Source: Fodinibius salicampi
Lineage (GTDB): Bacteria > Bacteroidota > Rhodothermia > Balneolales > Balneolaceae
Assembly (NCBI RefSeq): GCF_039545095.1
Contig: NZ_BAABRS010000001.1
Location: forward strand, 620,001 to 684,000
Length of the DNA: 64,000 nucleotides
Direction of reading: 5' to 3'
The notes below the pieces were generated by a model that ran no database searches, was not told the DNA's origin, and was given only the letters and a program-made list of their open reading frames with translations. This document shows positions 52,564 to 62,273 of this stretch, one piece after another; the stretch's first letter is position 1, and every line of letters starts with the position of its first letter. The translations under genes and the position numbers were made by a program.

Positions 52564-53529
52564 TCATTTAACAGTTACGGCATTCGTTTGACGGCTATTC
52601 TCGGCCACGGCCTCAACGGTATCTTTAAATTTATTGAATTTAGCCCGGCGTATGGGCGTCCCTTCAAAAAGCTCATTGTACTGCTCGATGTCCAGCTCTT
52701 CCCAAAAACCAATATCTTTATCCAATAACTTTTTCCGGGGATTCAGGTCTTCCATGCTTCCATATTGCGCGTCCCTGTTCCACGGACATACATCCTGACA
52801 GATATCACAACCGAAAAGCCATTCGCCAACATCGGAACGCTGCTCTTCGGGAATTTCATCCTTGAGTTCAATATTCAGGTAGGAGATACACTTGGTCGCA
52901 TCCACACGATAGGGTTCATAAATGGCATTCGTGGGACAAGCATCGATGCACCGGGTGCAACTGCCGCAGTGGTCCGTTACCGGCTGGTCGTAATTGAATT
53001 CAACGTCGATGATCATCTCACCAATAAAGAAAAAAGAACCCATATTCTTATTGAGAAGCAGGGAGTTTTTGCCCCTCCATCCGAGTCCGGCACGAATAGC
53101 CCAATCCCGGTCTAAAACTGGAGCCGAGTCGACAAATACGCGTCCACTCACCTCGGCTCCTACAATCTCTTCTGTTTTTTTAAACAGCTTTCTGAGCTTC
53201 TTTTTATAGATTTTATGATAATCGCGCCCCTGGGCATATTTCGCAATTTTTGGGGCGTTTTTTTGCTGTTGTCGCTCGTGATCGGGGTGAAAGTAACTCC
53301 CGATCACGGAAACAACTGACTTAGCCCCTGGAACTAGTTTGGTGGGATCCACCCGCTTATCGAGATGGTTTTCCATCCATTGCATACTGCCGTGCCGTCC
53401 CTGGTTAAGCCACTCGCGGAGCCGCCGTTCTTCGGTCTCCAGTCGGCCTGCCTTGGCAAACCCACAGGCATTAAATCCGAGCCGAAGTGCCACCTCTCGT
53501 ACTTTCCGGGTATGTTTGTATCGACTCAT
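52564..53529 (-). CDS. queG: Epoxyqueuosine reductase QueG
   Basis: A 321-residue cobalamin-dependent enzyme of tRNA queuosine synthesis that reduces epoxyqueuosine to queuosine. The two 4Fe-4S motifs are CGSCTRCIDACPTNAI and CDICQDVCPWN. The N-terminal part has the B12-binding pattern (YFHPDHERQ, VFVDSAPVLDRDWAIRAGLGWRGKNSLLLN). It is shorter than E. coli QueG because it lacks the C-terminal HEAT-like extension. Dependence on B12 is consistent with the cobalamin riboswitch elsewhere in the window. Confidence 0.95.
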   Translation of the reverse strand: MSRYKHTRKVREVALRLGFNACGFAKAGRLETEERRLREWLNQGRHGSMQWMENHLDKRVDPTKLVPGAKSVVSVIGSYFHPDHERQQQKNAPKIAKYAQGRDYHKIYKKKLRKLFKKTEEIVGAEVSGRVFVDSAPVLDRDWAIRAGLGWRGKNSLLLNKNMGSFFFIGEMIIDVEFNYDQPVTDHCGSCTRCIDACPTNAIYEPYRVDATKCISYLNIELKDEIPEEQRSDVGEWLFGCDICQDVCPWNRDAQYGSMEDLNPRKKLLDKDIGFWEELDIEQYNELFEGTPIRRAKFNKFKDTVEAVAENSRQTNAVTVK

Positions 53530-53669
53530 GGATGGTAACCAATGGATTATTAATTATTTTGTTACAGACCCTTCAGAACACTTTCGTAACAGCGATGGAG
53601 AATGGAAACTGATACTCCCTTGTAAAGTAACGTTTAAAACAGCGATTGGAAAATTACTACTGTATCTGG

Positions 53670-54353
53670 TTAAAGCTCTTTGGCATTGACTTCCGATATC
53701 CTTCCATTTTTGAGCTTTAGGGTCCGATAGGGATATTGTTTCACCGTATCATAATCGTGAGTAACCATAAGCACGGCCATTCCCCGGTTATTAATGCGTT
53801 CCAGAAGCTCCATGATGGAGGCAGAAGCCTCCGGATCAAGGTTGCCGGTAGGCTCATCGGCAAGCAGGATGCGAGGCTCATTAGCCAGGGAGCGGGCAAT
53901 AACCACGCGCTGCTTTTCACCGCCGGATAGATCATTGGGCATATTTTTTCGCTTGTGACTGAGTCCCACCATCCCCAATACCTCGAGCACTCGCTGTTTT
54001 ATATAGCTATTTTTAGCGCCTGTGACCTGCATGGAAAAGGCAACATTTTCATAGACCGTTCGGTCGGGCAGCAGCTGGAAATCCTGAAAGACAATACCCA
54101 GTCGGCGGCGCAGGTAGGGGACTTCCTTTTTGGACATGGTGGTAACATTATAGTCAGCTACTTGTACATGACCGGTATCGGGGACTAAATCCCGATAGAT
54201 AAGGCGGAGAAAGGAACTTTTTCCTGCACCGGTCTGACCAATAAGGTAGGCAAATTCCCCATTACCAAGGGTGAAATTTACCTTTTCGAGTACTGTTTGC
54301 CGGTCGTAGGTAACCGTGACGTTATTAAAATCTATGACTGAATGCTTGGACAT
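53670..54353 (-). CDS. ftsE: Cell-division ABC ATPase FtsE
   Basis: A 227-residue ABC ATPase. Motifs are Walker A GQTGAGKSS, Q-loop FQDFQLLPDRTVYENVAF, signature LSGGEKQRVVIARSLANEPRILLADEPTGNLD, and the H-switch VTHDYD. The pattern is closest to FtsE, which with FtsX controls peptidoglycan hydrolases during division. ftsX is not adjacent; the gene overlaps the methyltransferase gene upstream by 22 bp. Confidence 0.9.
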   Translation of the reverse strand: MSKHSVIDFNNVTVTYDRQTVLEKVNFTLGNGEFAYLIGQTGAGKSSFLRLIYRDLVPDTGHVQVADYNVTTMSKKEVPYLRRRLGIVFQDFQLLPDRTVYENVAFSMQVTGAKNSYIKQRVLEVLGMVGLSHKRKNMPNDLSGGEKQRVVIARSLANEPRILLADEPTGNLDPEASASIMELLERINNRGMAVLMVTHDYDTVKQYPYRTLKLKNGRISEVNAKEL

Positions 54354-55120
54354 TGTAAAACCATTGTTATTCTTAAACTTTCATCATGTGCCTCGTCAAA
54401 TTCAAAGCCGTCATATTGGGCTTTGATTTCATAATCCGTTTGAGCGATAATATCATGCATTTGACGTAAAGTATAAATCTTTTGGCGATGAGTTTCCCGA
54501 AATTCTTTTAGGATCGTTTTGCCGTCTTCTGCCAGTTGCTGAATCTGAAACTCATTGACATGAATCTGTTCTTCCTTATTATAGCGACTGCTTCTGTAGA
54601 AACGAAAATTATTATTAGTTATTCCCTGTTCGTTATGCAGGTAGCTGATTGCTTCTTCAGAATTAATAGGAGTGGTAAAGTCAAATATCAGAAGGCTTTG
54701 GGGGGTAAGCAGTTTTTTGCATTCAGAAAGAAAGCGAAGAACCTCATCAGTAGTATGTAGATAGTTAATACTGTCAAAAACAGCGAAAACCACATCAAAT
54801 TTTTCCGACATTGTGATGTCAAGAAAATCCATCACTGAAAACGTAGCATTGCACATGCGCAGTTTATTTTTAAGCCGGGCTTTCTCAATCATCTGGGAAG
54901 ACATATCTGTGCCCCAGATTTCGTAACATTCCAGTTCATCAAGGGAAAGGGCAAGCGACCCTGTTCCGCAGGCCAATTCCATGATTTTTTTCGGATCAGG
55001 ATGATGCTGAAGCATAAGCGCATCGATATAATCTGCCCAGAGATCGTAATCAACCTCTGACATCACCTCGTCGTAAATTTCAGCCAGTTTGGTATAAACC
55101 CCTTTTTCTATAGCAGCCAT
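54332..55120 (-). CDS. Class I SAM-dependent methyltransferase
   Basis: A 262-residue Rossmann methyltransferase: motif I KIMELACGTGSLALSLDELECYEIWGTDMS, then LRMCNATFSVMDFLDI and FDVVFAVFDSINYLHTTDEV. The C-terminal half has the beta-rich region typical of the Methyltransf_25 group. The target is unknown. It is encoded between pdxA (2-bp gap) and ftsE. Confidence 0.88.
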   Translation of the reverse strand: MAAIEKGVYTKLAEIYDEVMSEVDYDLWADYIDALMLQHHPDPKKIMELACGTGSLALSLDELECYEIWGTDMSSQMIEKARLKNKLRMCNATFSVMDFLDITMSEKFDVVFAVFDSINYLHTTDEVLRFLSECKKLLTPQSLLIFDFTTPINSEEAISYLHNEQGITNNNFRFYRSSRYNKEEQIHVNEFQIQQLAEDGKTILKEFRETHRQKIYTLRQMHDIIAQTDYEIKAQYDGFEFDEAHDESLRITMVLQCPSIQS

Positions 55121-55122
55121 AA

Positions 55123-56115
55123 TTACTGTGCTTTCTGTTTGCGATTCGCTGAAAGCTGGCGGGCCAATGAAAATGCCTGTTCAAATGAAGAGGGATTTGC
55201 TTTTCCCTTTCCTGCAATGTCAAAAGCGGTACCATGATCAGGGGAGGTGCGCACAATGGGAAGTCCCGCTGTAAAGTTAACGCCGGCGCCGAAGGAGAGG
55301 GCTTTAAAAGGAACCAGCCCCTGATCGTGATACATCGCCAAAATACCATCGCACTCCTCATACTTTTTATTTCCAAAAAAACCGTCGGCGGCATAAGGTC
55401 CCGAAACATTGATAGAAAGTTCCTGTGCCTTTTGTATGGCTGGGGAAATGATATCCTGTTCTTCTTTACCAATAATGCCTCCATCTCCGGCATGTGGATT
55501 AAGTCCGAATACGGCTATACGTGGCCGGGCTATATTAAAATCCCGTTGCAAGCTGCTATTCATAATGCGTAAATATCGGGTGATGGAATCTTCAGTGATA
55601 TTCTGCGGAACATCGGCAATGGGAATATGCACACTAGCCAGCCCCACTCGTAGGTTATCATTGACCAGCATCATCATAAAGTCATCAGTATGGGTATGCT
55701 CAGCCAGAAATTCCGTATGTCCGGGAATATGATATCCAGCGAGGTTCACAGCCTCTTTGGAAATAGGGGCGGTCACAAGAGCATCGGCCAGACCAGTGTT
55801 ACAAAGTTCAATGCCTTTTTCAACGGCCTGCATGGCACACTTGCCCGCTTTTTGGCTCAGTTTTCCCGGTTCAATATTGATATCATCATAACACTCCAAC
55901 ACGTTAACCTTTCCGGGTTGTATTTCATCAATAGTTCGAACATTTTGGCGGGGCAGGGGGATGTCCAAGAGCTCACTATAAAAGTCAATCACTCTTTGGG
56001 AGGACAAAATGATAACCGTATCATTTTGTGACTTTCGCTTGTTTAAGCACTTCAAAATCACTTCGGGACCAATTCCGTTATAGTCGCCGCTGCTAATAGC
56101 AATGCGATGGCTCAT
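55123..56115 (-). CDS. pdxA: 4-hydroxythreonine-4-phosphate dehydrogenase PdxA
   Basis: A 330-residue enzyme of pyridoxal-phosphate synthesis that oxidises 4-phosphohydroxy-L-threonine. Family phrases are ISSGDYNGIGPEVILKCL, DALVTAPISKEAVNLAGYHIPGHTEFLAEHT (metal His), FGLNPHAGDGGIIGKEE, DGILAMYHDQGLVPFK (metal His) and GLPIVRTSPDHGTAFDIAGKG. It opens an operon with a methyltransferase and ftsE. Confidence 0.95.
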   Translation of the reverse strand: MSHRIAISSGDYNGIGPEVILKCLNKRKSQNDTVIILSSQRVIDFYSELLDIPLPRQNVRTIDEIQPGKVNVLECYDDINIEPGKLSQKAGKCAMQAVEKGIELCNTGLADALVTAPISKEAVNLAGYHIPGHTEFLAEHTHTDDFMMMLVNDNLRVGLASVHIPIADVPQNITEDSITRYLRIMNSSLQRDFNIARPRIAVFGLNPHAGDGGIIGKEEQDIISPAIQKAQELSINVSGPYAADGFFGNKKYEECDGILAMYHDQGLVPFKALSFGAGVNFTAGLPIVRTSPDHGTAFDIAGKGKANPSSFEQAFSLARQLSANRKQKAQ

Positions 56116-56146
56116 AGATATGGGTACGATAAATTAAAAATCAAAA

Positions 56147-57559
56147 TTAGTTGGTTTTTAATCGGAAATCTCCAAATCCCGAGGTAGCCTCAAACACAAA
56201 GTTTCGGTTTGGATAGGTCCATATCTCAACGGTAGCACCCTTGGTCGGGTATTTACGCTGGATATTGTCCGGGGGACCATATTTTATATATATTTCTCCC
56301 TGGTCGCTATTATACCCGATAGTATTTTCGGTAGTAAAATTTTCATAGGCATAATCAACCCGCCGATAATATTCGGCCATTAGCTCATTATATTCGGTTT
56401 TTGGCGTAGGATCTTTTTCTCCCCAGAAGTCCCGGAATTTGCGCTCTCGCTCTCTTTGTGAGCCGCTTGAAAGACGGTCAATAGTTTCTTTATCCGTGAT
56501 ATACTGAAGCATATCGATGGCTACGTCAAGGCTCAAAAGGCTGCGTGGCATGTCTATCCAGAGAGAACGGAAGGAGGATTGTACCGCTCTCTTATCGCTA
56601 TTCTTTTCTTTAACCTGCAGGTTAAAGGTGGTATTGGGGAAGGTACTATTGGGAATGTTGACCAGGGCGTACGCAAAACCATTGGAATCTTCCTGAAGAT
56701 GGAGCGTATTTGTACCCTGACCGGATTTTAGGACGGGACGAATATTCCGGTAAATATTATCTTCGGAAATTGTTTTAGAAAAGAGCTGTTGAATATTAGT
56801 AGTATCATTCTTTGACCTTTCTGTCTCAAAAATAGTCATTGTATAGTCGACATCCTGCTTGTAATCAGGAATATAAACGAGTGCGTGAAAATCTTTGCCG
56901 TACTGCACATTTTGTCCCATGCCCAACAGGTTAAAAGTGATATTGCCCCCTTGGTTAGAAACCTCCTTACCAAAATAGACCGCTCCCTGCTTCATATCCC
57001 GGTAAGACTGAATACGTGAGGTTCTGACACGGGAAAATTGGGTCTCTTTGCTATCTCCTCTGTTCATTTGCAGAATATAGCTATAGATGCCGGGCGAGAG
57101 TGATACATTCATGCTTCCGCTAATAAAGTTCCGTTCCGACTGTGTTTCCTCGTAAGTGGAAGTATAGGCCGTATCTCTCCAAAATGATCTTTCTATAGAT
57201 TCCAGCCGCTCTACAGAGATATCCTGATCGTTTCTTTTGAGCTGCTCTTCAGTAGCATTAAAAACCTCCATATTCATGCTCACAGGGCTATAAAAAGAGT
57301 GATCTTCAGCCGTTTGTCCCGACTTTGGAAGCTTTTTAAACGGTAAATATTGGTAGGAGATACTGAAAACCGCAGCAAATTTAACCGATTGATCCGTTTC
57401 ACCGGGTAGTACCATAAAGTCAGTATAAACAGGAGAACGCTGTTGTTGAATTCTGAGGTCGCGATAATTAAGGTTTCGTTGTGCTATAACTTCAGAAACG
57501 AGGCTAAAGCACAGAAATCCACAAAGCAACAACGAGAATAAACGGGTAGATACTTTCAT
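56147..57559 (-). CDS. GWxTD domain secreted protein
   Basis: A 470-residue exported protein (signal MKVSTRLFSLLLCGFLCFSLVSEVIAQ). The C-terminal GWxTD-family region includes RERERKFRDFWGEKDPTPKTEYNELMAEYYRRVDYAYENF and the later GEIYIKYGPPDNIQRKYP ... VEIWTYPNRNFVFEATSGFGDFRL. The N-terminal part is beta-rich. The family is frequent in Bacteroidota and of unknown function; it is probably envelope-associated. It lies 31 bp upstream of pdxA on the same strand. Confidence 0.88.
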   Translation of the reverse strand: MKVSTRLFSLLLCGFLCFSLVSEVIAQRNLNYRDLRIQQQRSPVYTDFMVLPGETDQSVKFAAVFSISYQYLPFKKLPKSGQTAEDHSFYSPVSMNMEVFNATEEQLKRNDQDISVERLESIERSFWRDTAYTSTYEETQSERNFISGSMNVSLSPGIYSYILQMNRGDSKETQFSRVRTSRIQSYRDMKQGAVYFGKEVSNQGGNITFNLLGMGQNVQYGKDFHALVYIPDYKQDVDYTMTIFETERSKNDTTNIQQLFSKTISEDNIYRNIRPVLKSGQGTNTLHLQEDSNGFAYALVNIPNSTFPNTTFNLQVKEKNSDKRAVQSSFRSLWIDMPRSLLSLDVAIDMLQYITDKETIDRLSSGSQRERERKFRDFWGEKDPTPKTEYNELMAEYYRRVDYAYENFTTENTIGYNSDQGEIYIKYGPPDNIQRKYPTKGATVEIWTYPNRNFVFEATSGFGDFRLKTN

Positions 57560-57701
57560 AGAAAATCAGCTTTTTAATAAGTACTGTCAATAGTAAGATA
57601 CTTACTATTAGATTAATATAGGGGATCCCTTTTGGGATTGCTAAAAATCGTTATTTTGAAAACGAAAATAATCGGCCAACTAGTATAAAAAATAAGATTC
57701 T

Positions 57702-59336
57702 ATGAGTAATAACGATTCCACACCATCCACAGAGCAGGATTTACATTCACTCATTCAGGAAATTAATAAAACAGAGGCTGAAATAAAGAAAGGAGGAGGA
57801 GAAAAACGTATTAAAAAGCAGCATGACAAAGGGAAGCTGACGGCCCGGGAGCGCATTGACAGGCTTGTTGACGAGGAGAGTTCTTTCCGGGAACTAGGCT
57901 TGTGGGCCGGCCACCAGATGTATGAGGAAGAGGGGGGATGTCCCGCCGGTGGTGTTGTGGTGGGCATCGGATCCGTATCCGGCAGGGATTGCGTGCTGGT
58001 GGCTAATGATGCCACGGTTAAGGCAGGTGCCTGGTTCCCAATCACCGCCAAAAAAAACCTCCGGGCCCAGGAGATTGCTCTCGAGAACCATTTGCCTATT
58101 ATCTACTTGGTCGACTCGGCCGGTGTATATCTGCCTATGCAGGATGAAATATTTCCGGATAAAGAGCATTTTGGCAGAATTTTTAGAAATAATGCGAAGA
58201 TAAGTGCCGAAGGTATTCCCCAGATTGCGGCCATTATGGGCAGTTGTGTAGCCGGAGGGGCCTACTTGCCTATTATGAGCGACGAGGCTTTAATTGTGGA
58301 CGGTACCGGGAGTGTATTTTTGGCCGGAAGCTATCTGGTTAAAGCCGCTATTGGGGAGGAGGTTGATAACGAGACGCTGGGAGGAGCCACCACCCATACG
58401 GAAATCAGCGGGGTCACTGATTATAAGATGAAAGACGACGAGGAATGCCTGAGTACTGTGCGGGATCTGGTGGATAAACTGGGACCTTTTGATACCGCTG
58501 GATTTAATCGCAAAGAGTCGGTAGGACCCTCTCGTGATGTAACGGAAATTCTGGATGCCTTTCCCGACGATCGTTCCAAACCGTACGATATGCATAATGT
58601 GCTGGAATGCATTGTGGATGAGGACTCCTTCACCGAGTATAAGAAAGGATACGGCCAAACACTGATTACCGGCTTTGCTCGAGTAGACGGGTGGAGTGTA
58701 GGCATTGTGGCCAACCAGCGAAAGGTCACCCGCACCCAAAAAGGGGAAATGCAGGTGGGGGGAGTCATTTATTCAGACTCAGCCGACAAGGCTGCTCGAT
58801 TTATCATGAACTGTAATCAAAAGAAAATTCCGATTGTATTTCTGCAGGATGTCACCGGATTTATGATTGGCAAGCGAAGTGAACACGGGGGCATCATCAA
58901 AGATGGGGCCAAGATGGTGAATGCCGTATCCAACAGTACGGTCCCCAAAATCACCATTGTAGTGGGTAATAGTTACGGAGCCGGCAACTATGCCATGTGC
59001 GGACGTGCATATGATCCTCGTTTCATTTATGCCTGGCCCTCGGCCCGAATAGCCGTTATGGGCGGTACGCAGGCCGCCAAGGTGTTGACCCAAATACGGG
59101 TTTCTTCCCTTGAAAAGCAGGGCAAGGAAATCACTGAAGAGGAAGAGCTGGAAATTATGAAAGAGATCAGCGAGAGTTATGAGGAACAAACAGACGTACG
59201 CTACGCCGCTGCCCGGCTCTGGGTGGATGGCATCATCAATCCAATAAAAACGCGACAGCGCATATCAGAGTCTATTCGGTATGCCAACCATAATCCCGAT
59301 ATCGAAGATTTTAAAACCGGGGTTATGCAAGTTTAA
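57702..59336 (+). CDS. Acyl-CoA carboxylase beta subunit (methylcrotonyl-CoA carboxylase-like)
   Basis: A 544-residue carboxyltransferase. It carries the crotonase-fold motifs of the N-terminal half (GLWAGHQMYEEEGGCPAGGVVVGIGSVSG, PIIYLVDSAGVYLPMQDEIFPD, IMGSCVAGGAYLPIMSDEALIV). The C-terminal half (FLQDVTGFMIGKRSEHGGIIKDGAKMVNAVSN, SYGAGNYAMCGRAYDPRFIYAWPSARIAVMGG) follows. The GVYLPMQ/HFGRIF phrases fit the methylcrotonyl-CoA (leucine catabolism) group better than propionyl-CoA. No biotin subunit is adjacent. Confidence 0.92.
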   Translation: MSNNDSTPSTEQDLHSLIQEINKTEAEIKKGGGEKRIKKQHDKGKLTARERIDRLVDEESSFRELGLWAGHQMYEEEGGCPAGGVVVGIGSVSGRDCVLVANDATVKAGAWFPITAKKNLRAQEIALENHLPIIYLVDSAGVYLPMQDEIFPDKEHFGRIFRNNAKISAEGIPQIAAIMGSCVAGGAYLPIMSDEALIVDGTGSVFLAGSYLVKAAIGEEVDNETLGGATTHTEISGVTDYKMKDDEECLSTVRDLVDKLGPFDTAGFNRKESVGPSRDVTEILDAFPDDRSKPYDMHNVLECIVDEDSFTEYKKGYGQTLITGFARVDGWSVGIVANQRKVTRTQKGEMQVGGVIYSDSADKAARFIMNCNQKKIPIVFLQDVTGFMIGKRSEHGGIIKDGAKMVNAVSNSTVPKITIVVGNSYGAGNYAMCGRAYDPRFIYAWPSARIAVMGGTQAAKVLTQIRVSSLEKQGKEITEEEELEIMKEISESYEEQTDVRYAAARLWVDGIINPIKTRQRISESIRYANHNPDIEDFKTGVMQV

Positions 59337-59495
59337 GCACAGTTAACTGTTATTCTGTTCACTGATCACTGTATCTCCTTTACATATTTTATCTTTTGTG
59401 GTCTTTAAAATTATTATCAAAATTCTCTTATTGATCAATTGGAAAATAGATATTCATTCAGCCAAAAGTAACTCTACAACCAATAAAATACCGCT

Positions 59496-60800
59496 ATGAA
59501 ATTAGTACGTACCTTTTGTATGTGTATTGTCCTTTTGACGGCAATCAGCTTACAGGGATGGTCACAGTCGGCTCCGGCCGAGGCTTTTGATAATGTGATT
59601 ATCCACACGGCAGACGGACAGGTTATTAAAAATGGCACTATTGTCTGGCGCGATGGATTGATTCGTGCGGTCGGAGAGGACGTAGCTATCCCTTTTGATG
59701 CTTATGTGCACGACGGAGGGGACAGCCTGCATGTGTATCCCGGATTTATTGACGGACTTGCATTCTGGGGAAGTCCCGATGATAACGGAAACCGGGGTCG
59801 GCCGGAAGAGCCGGGCAATCCGTCCTATGAACGGGCCGGAATCCAGCCTCATCTTCACCCGGGTAACGAAATGAAGGCGAATGATAAGGCCCTAAAGGAA
59901 GCAACCAAACACGGTTTTACTACAGCAGCATTGGGATTAAAAGGTCAGATGCTGCCGGGCCAAGTTGACCTTTTCTTCATCAATGGAGAACAAACCGAAG
60001 ACCAGCTGCTGGAAGAGGGAATCGGAATATTGGCCCAGTTTGAGGAAGCGAATGGCACTGCTTACCCATCTACCACTATGGCACTGATGGTTCAGTTCCG
60101 TCAGCTTTTTTATGATGCCCAAGCCCAGAAGGAACAGCAGGAGTATTACGCCTCGGTTTCGTCTGATTATCCCCCTCCCAGAAAAGAAAAAGTGCTGGAG
60201 GCGCTTTACCCGGTGATGCAAAAGGAACAGCCCTTCTATTTTGTGGCGGACGGCAAAGAGAATATTGAACGGTTGTTTTGGCTGCAGGATGAATTGGACT
60301 TCAAGGCAGTTTTGGTTTCCGGGAAAGAAGCCTATAAAAAGGCTGCTGAGTTGAATGAGCGCAATATCCCTGTACTTGCCACGGTTGACCTTCCCGATAA
60401 ACCCGAGTGGCTGAAAGAGGATTACGAAGAAACAGAGGAGATAACCGAAGAGAGGGAAGCCTTCCGGGAAAAACAAGAAGCGGCTTACCGGGAACAGGTG
60501 CAAAATATAAAGACGTTGCAGAAAGCTGGGGTCCGTGTTGGATATGCCTCAAACGGACTAAAGTTGAAAGACATTCAAAAGAACCTGACCATTCTGAAAG
60601 AGGACGGAGGTCTGAACAATAGTCAAATTCTTAAACTCATTACGCAGTCAACTGCTGATATCCTCGATTACGGTCAGCGACTGGGAGACCTTAAAGAGGG
60701 ACGGGTCGCCAGTTTTACGGTCTTTGATAAGCCTTTCCTGGAAGAGGAAGCAAAAAGCGTCTATTCCATTATTAATGGGAAGCTTACCGAGGTTGAATAG
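59496..60800 (+). CDS. Amidohydrolase-fold protein lacking metal ligands (triplet member 1)
   Basis: A 434-residue exported protein (signal MKLVRTFCMCIVLLTAISLQGWSQ) with the composite beta and TIM-barrel layout of amidohydrolases (VYPGFID, TADILDYGQRLGDLKEGRVASFTVFDKP). The metal-binding HxH is absent: after YPGFID the sequence is GLAFWG (87-92). Later His and Asp ligands are not apparent. It is probably not a hydrolase on its own and may assemble with the active neighbour. Confidence 0.82.
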   Translation: MKLVRTFCMCIVLLTAISLQGWSQSAPAEAFDNVIIHTADGQVIKNGTIVWRDGLIRAVGEDVAIPFDAYVHDGGDSLHVYPGFIDGLAFWGSPDDNGNRGRPEEPGNPSYERAGIQPHLHPGNEMKANDKALKEATKHGFTTAALGLKGQMLPGQVDLFFINGEQTEDQLLEEGIGILAQFEEANGTAYPSTTMALMVQFRQLFYDAQAQKEQQEYYASVSSDYPPPRKEKVLEALYPVMQKEQPFYFVADGKENIERLFWLQDELDFKAVLVSGKEAYKKAAELNERNIPVLATVDLPDKPEWLKEDYEETEEITEEREAFREKQEAAYREQVQNIKTLQKAGVRVGYASNGLKLKDIQKNLTILKEDGGLNNSQILKLITQSTADILDYGQRLGDLKEGRVASFTVFDKPFLEEEAKSVYSIINGKLTEVE

Positions 60801-60830
60801 AAATTTTCTAAACAGTTTTGATCTAGAATT

Positions 60831-62228
60831 ATGAAGAAGTTTATACTACTTAGCTGTATTGTGTTGTTAGTATTGGGGCACAATGGTTATGCCCAGGAAA
60901 AAGGATCGGTTCTTATTACGAATGGAACGGTAATCACGATTACCGATGGAACCAAAGAAAATACGGACGTTCTTATTGAGGAGGGTATCATTACTGAAAT
61001 CAGGGAGGGAATAGAAGCGCCGGATGGTGTAGAGACTATTGATGCCTCCGGAAAGTATGTGATGCCCGGGATTGTTGACGCCCATTCACACATCGCAGCC
61101 GAGGATGTGAATGAGTGGACACACCCGGTTACGGCCGAAGTATCCATGGAGGAATCTATTGATCCCAATGACATAAACATGTATTGGGCACTAGCCGGCG
61201 GCGTAACCAGTATTCACCTGATGCACGGATCAGCCAATGTAATCGGGGGACAAAATGAGACTCTGAAACTCCGGTATGGGGCGGATATGGATGCCCTAAG
61301 GTTTGACGGAGCCCCGCGGACCATCAAGTTTGCACTTGGAGAAAACCCGACACGGGTCCACGGACAGAATTTTAATGTTCAGCCGCGTACGCGTATGGGA
61401 GTTGAGCAGGTGATTCGCGATCATTTTGAGGAAGCATTGGATTATAAGCGTAACCGACAGCAATACCTTGAGGCCAAGGAGGCCTATGAAAGCGGTAACA
61501 GGGATAATCCACCGGTGCCGGTAGCCCGTAATGCTCGAATGGAGGTGCTCGTCGATATCCTGGAAGGAGAGATATGGGTGCATTGTCATTCGTACCGGGC
61601 GGATGAAATTATGATGCTGATGCGCGTTTTCGATGATTACGGTATCGAAAATTATACTTTCCAGCATGCAAATGAGGCTTATAAAATAGCACCCGAGCTT
61701 CGGAAGAATAATGCCTATACCTCGGTATTTTCCGATTGGTGGGCTTATAAGTTCGAGGTGTACTACTCAACGGCGTATAACGCTTCCATTCTTAATGAAA
61801 ATGGAGTTAAAAACAGCATCAACTCCGACAGTGGTGAGCTTATTCGTCACCTTAATCACGAGGCGGCCAAGACGGTACACTACGGCGAAACCTCCAAAGA
61901 GGACGCCCTGAAGATGATTACCATCAATCCCGCTGAACAGCTTGGTATAGATGATAAGGTGGGCAGCATTGAAGAGGGCAAGCACGGAGATGTAGCTATC
62001 TGGAGCGGCCATCCGCTGAGTATCTACAGTATCGCTGAAAAAACTTTTGTGGACGGGAAGAAGTACTTTGACCGCGAAGAAGATCCCGATGATATGCGGG
62101 TGAAGATAGATCCGGAAACCGACTATGACGAGGCTTCACGCCGCTGGTATGAGGAAAGCGGTCGGCATGGAGACAGTTGCCTGCGAGGCGCTGAGATCCG
62201 CTTTAATGAAAACGGAATGGAGCTTTAG
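60831..62228 (+). CDS. Secreted amidohydrolase (metal site intact; triplet member 2)
   Basis: A 465-residue exported enzyme (signal ending GHNGYAQ). The metal ligands of the amidohydrolase superfamily are all seen: VDAHSHI (H85, H87), WVHCHSY (H251/H253), FQHANEAY (H279) and NSDSGE (D333). The C-terminal INPAEQLGIDDKVGSIEEGKHGDVAIWSGHPL is typical of the imidazolonepropionase-like group. It probably hydrolyses an amide or lactam in the periplasm; the substrate is unknown. It starts 30 bp after member 1 and is followed 45 bp later by member 3. Confidence 0.9.
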   Translation: MKKFILLSCIVLLVLGHNGYAQEKGSVLITNGTVITITDGTKENTDVLIEEGIITEIREGIEAPDGVETIDASGKYVMPGIVDAHSHIAAEDVNEWTHPVTAEVSMEESIDPNDINMYWALAGGVTSIHLMHGSANVIGGQNETLKLRYGADMDALRFDGAPRTIKFALGENPTRVHGQNFNVQPRTRMGVEQVIRDHFEEALDYKRNRQQYLEAKEAYESGNRDNPPVPVARNARMEVLVDILEGEIWVHCHSYRADEIMMLMRVFDDYGIENYTFQHANEAYKIAPELRKNNAYTSVFSDWWAYKFEVYYSTAYNASILNENGVKNSINSDSGELIRHLNHEAAKTVHYGETSKEDALKMITINPAEQLGIDDKVGSIEEGKHGDVAIWSGHPLSIYSIAEKTFVDGKKYFDREEDPDDMRVKIDPETDYDEASRRWYEESGRHGDSCLRGAEIRFNENGMEL

Positions 62229-62273
62229 AAGCAGATAGATATGCGAATCCAAATTACGAGATATACAGAAATA

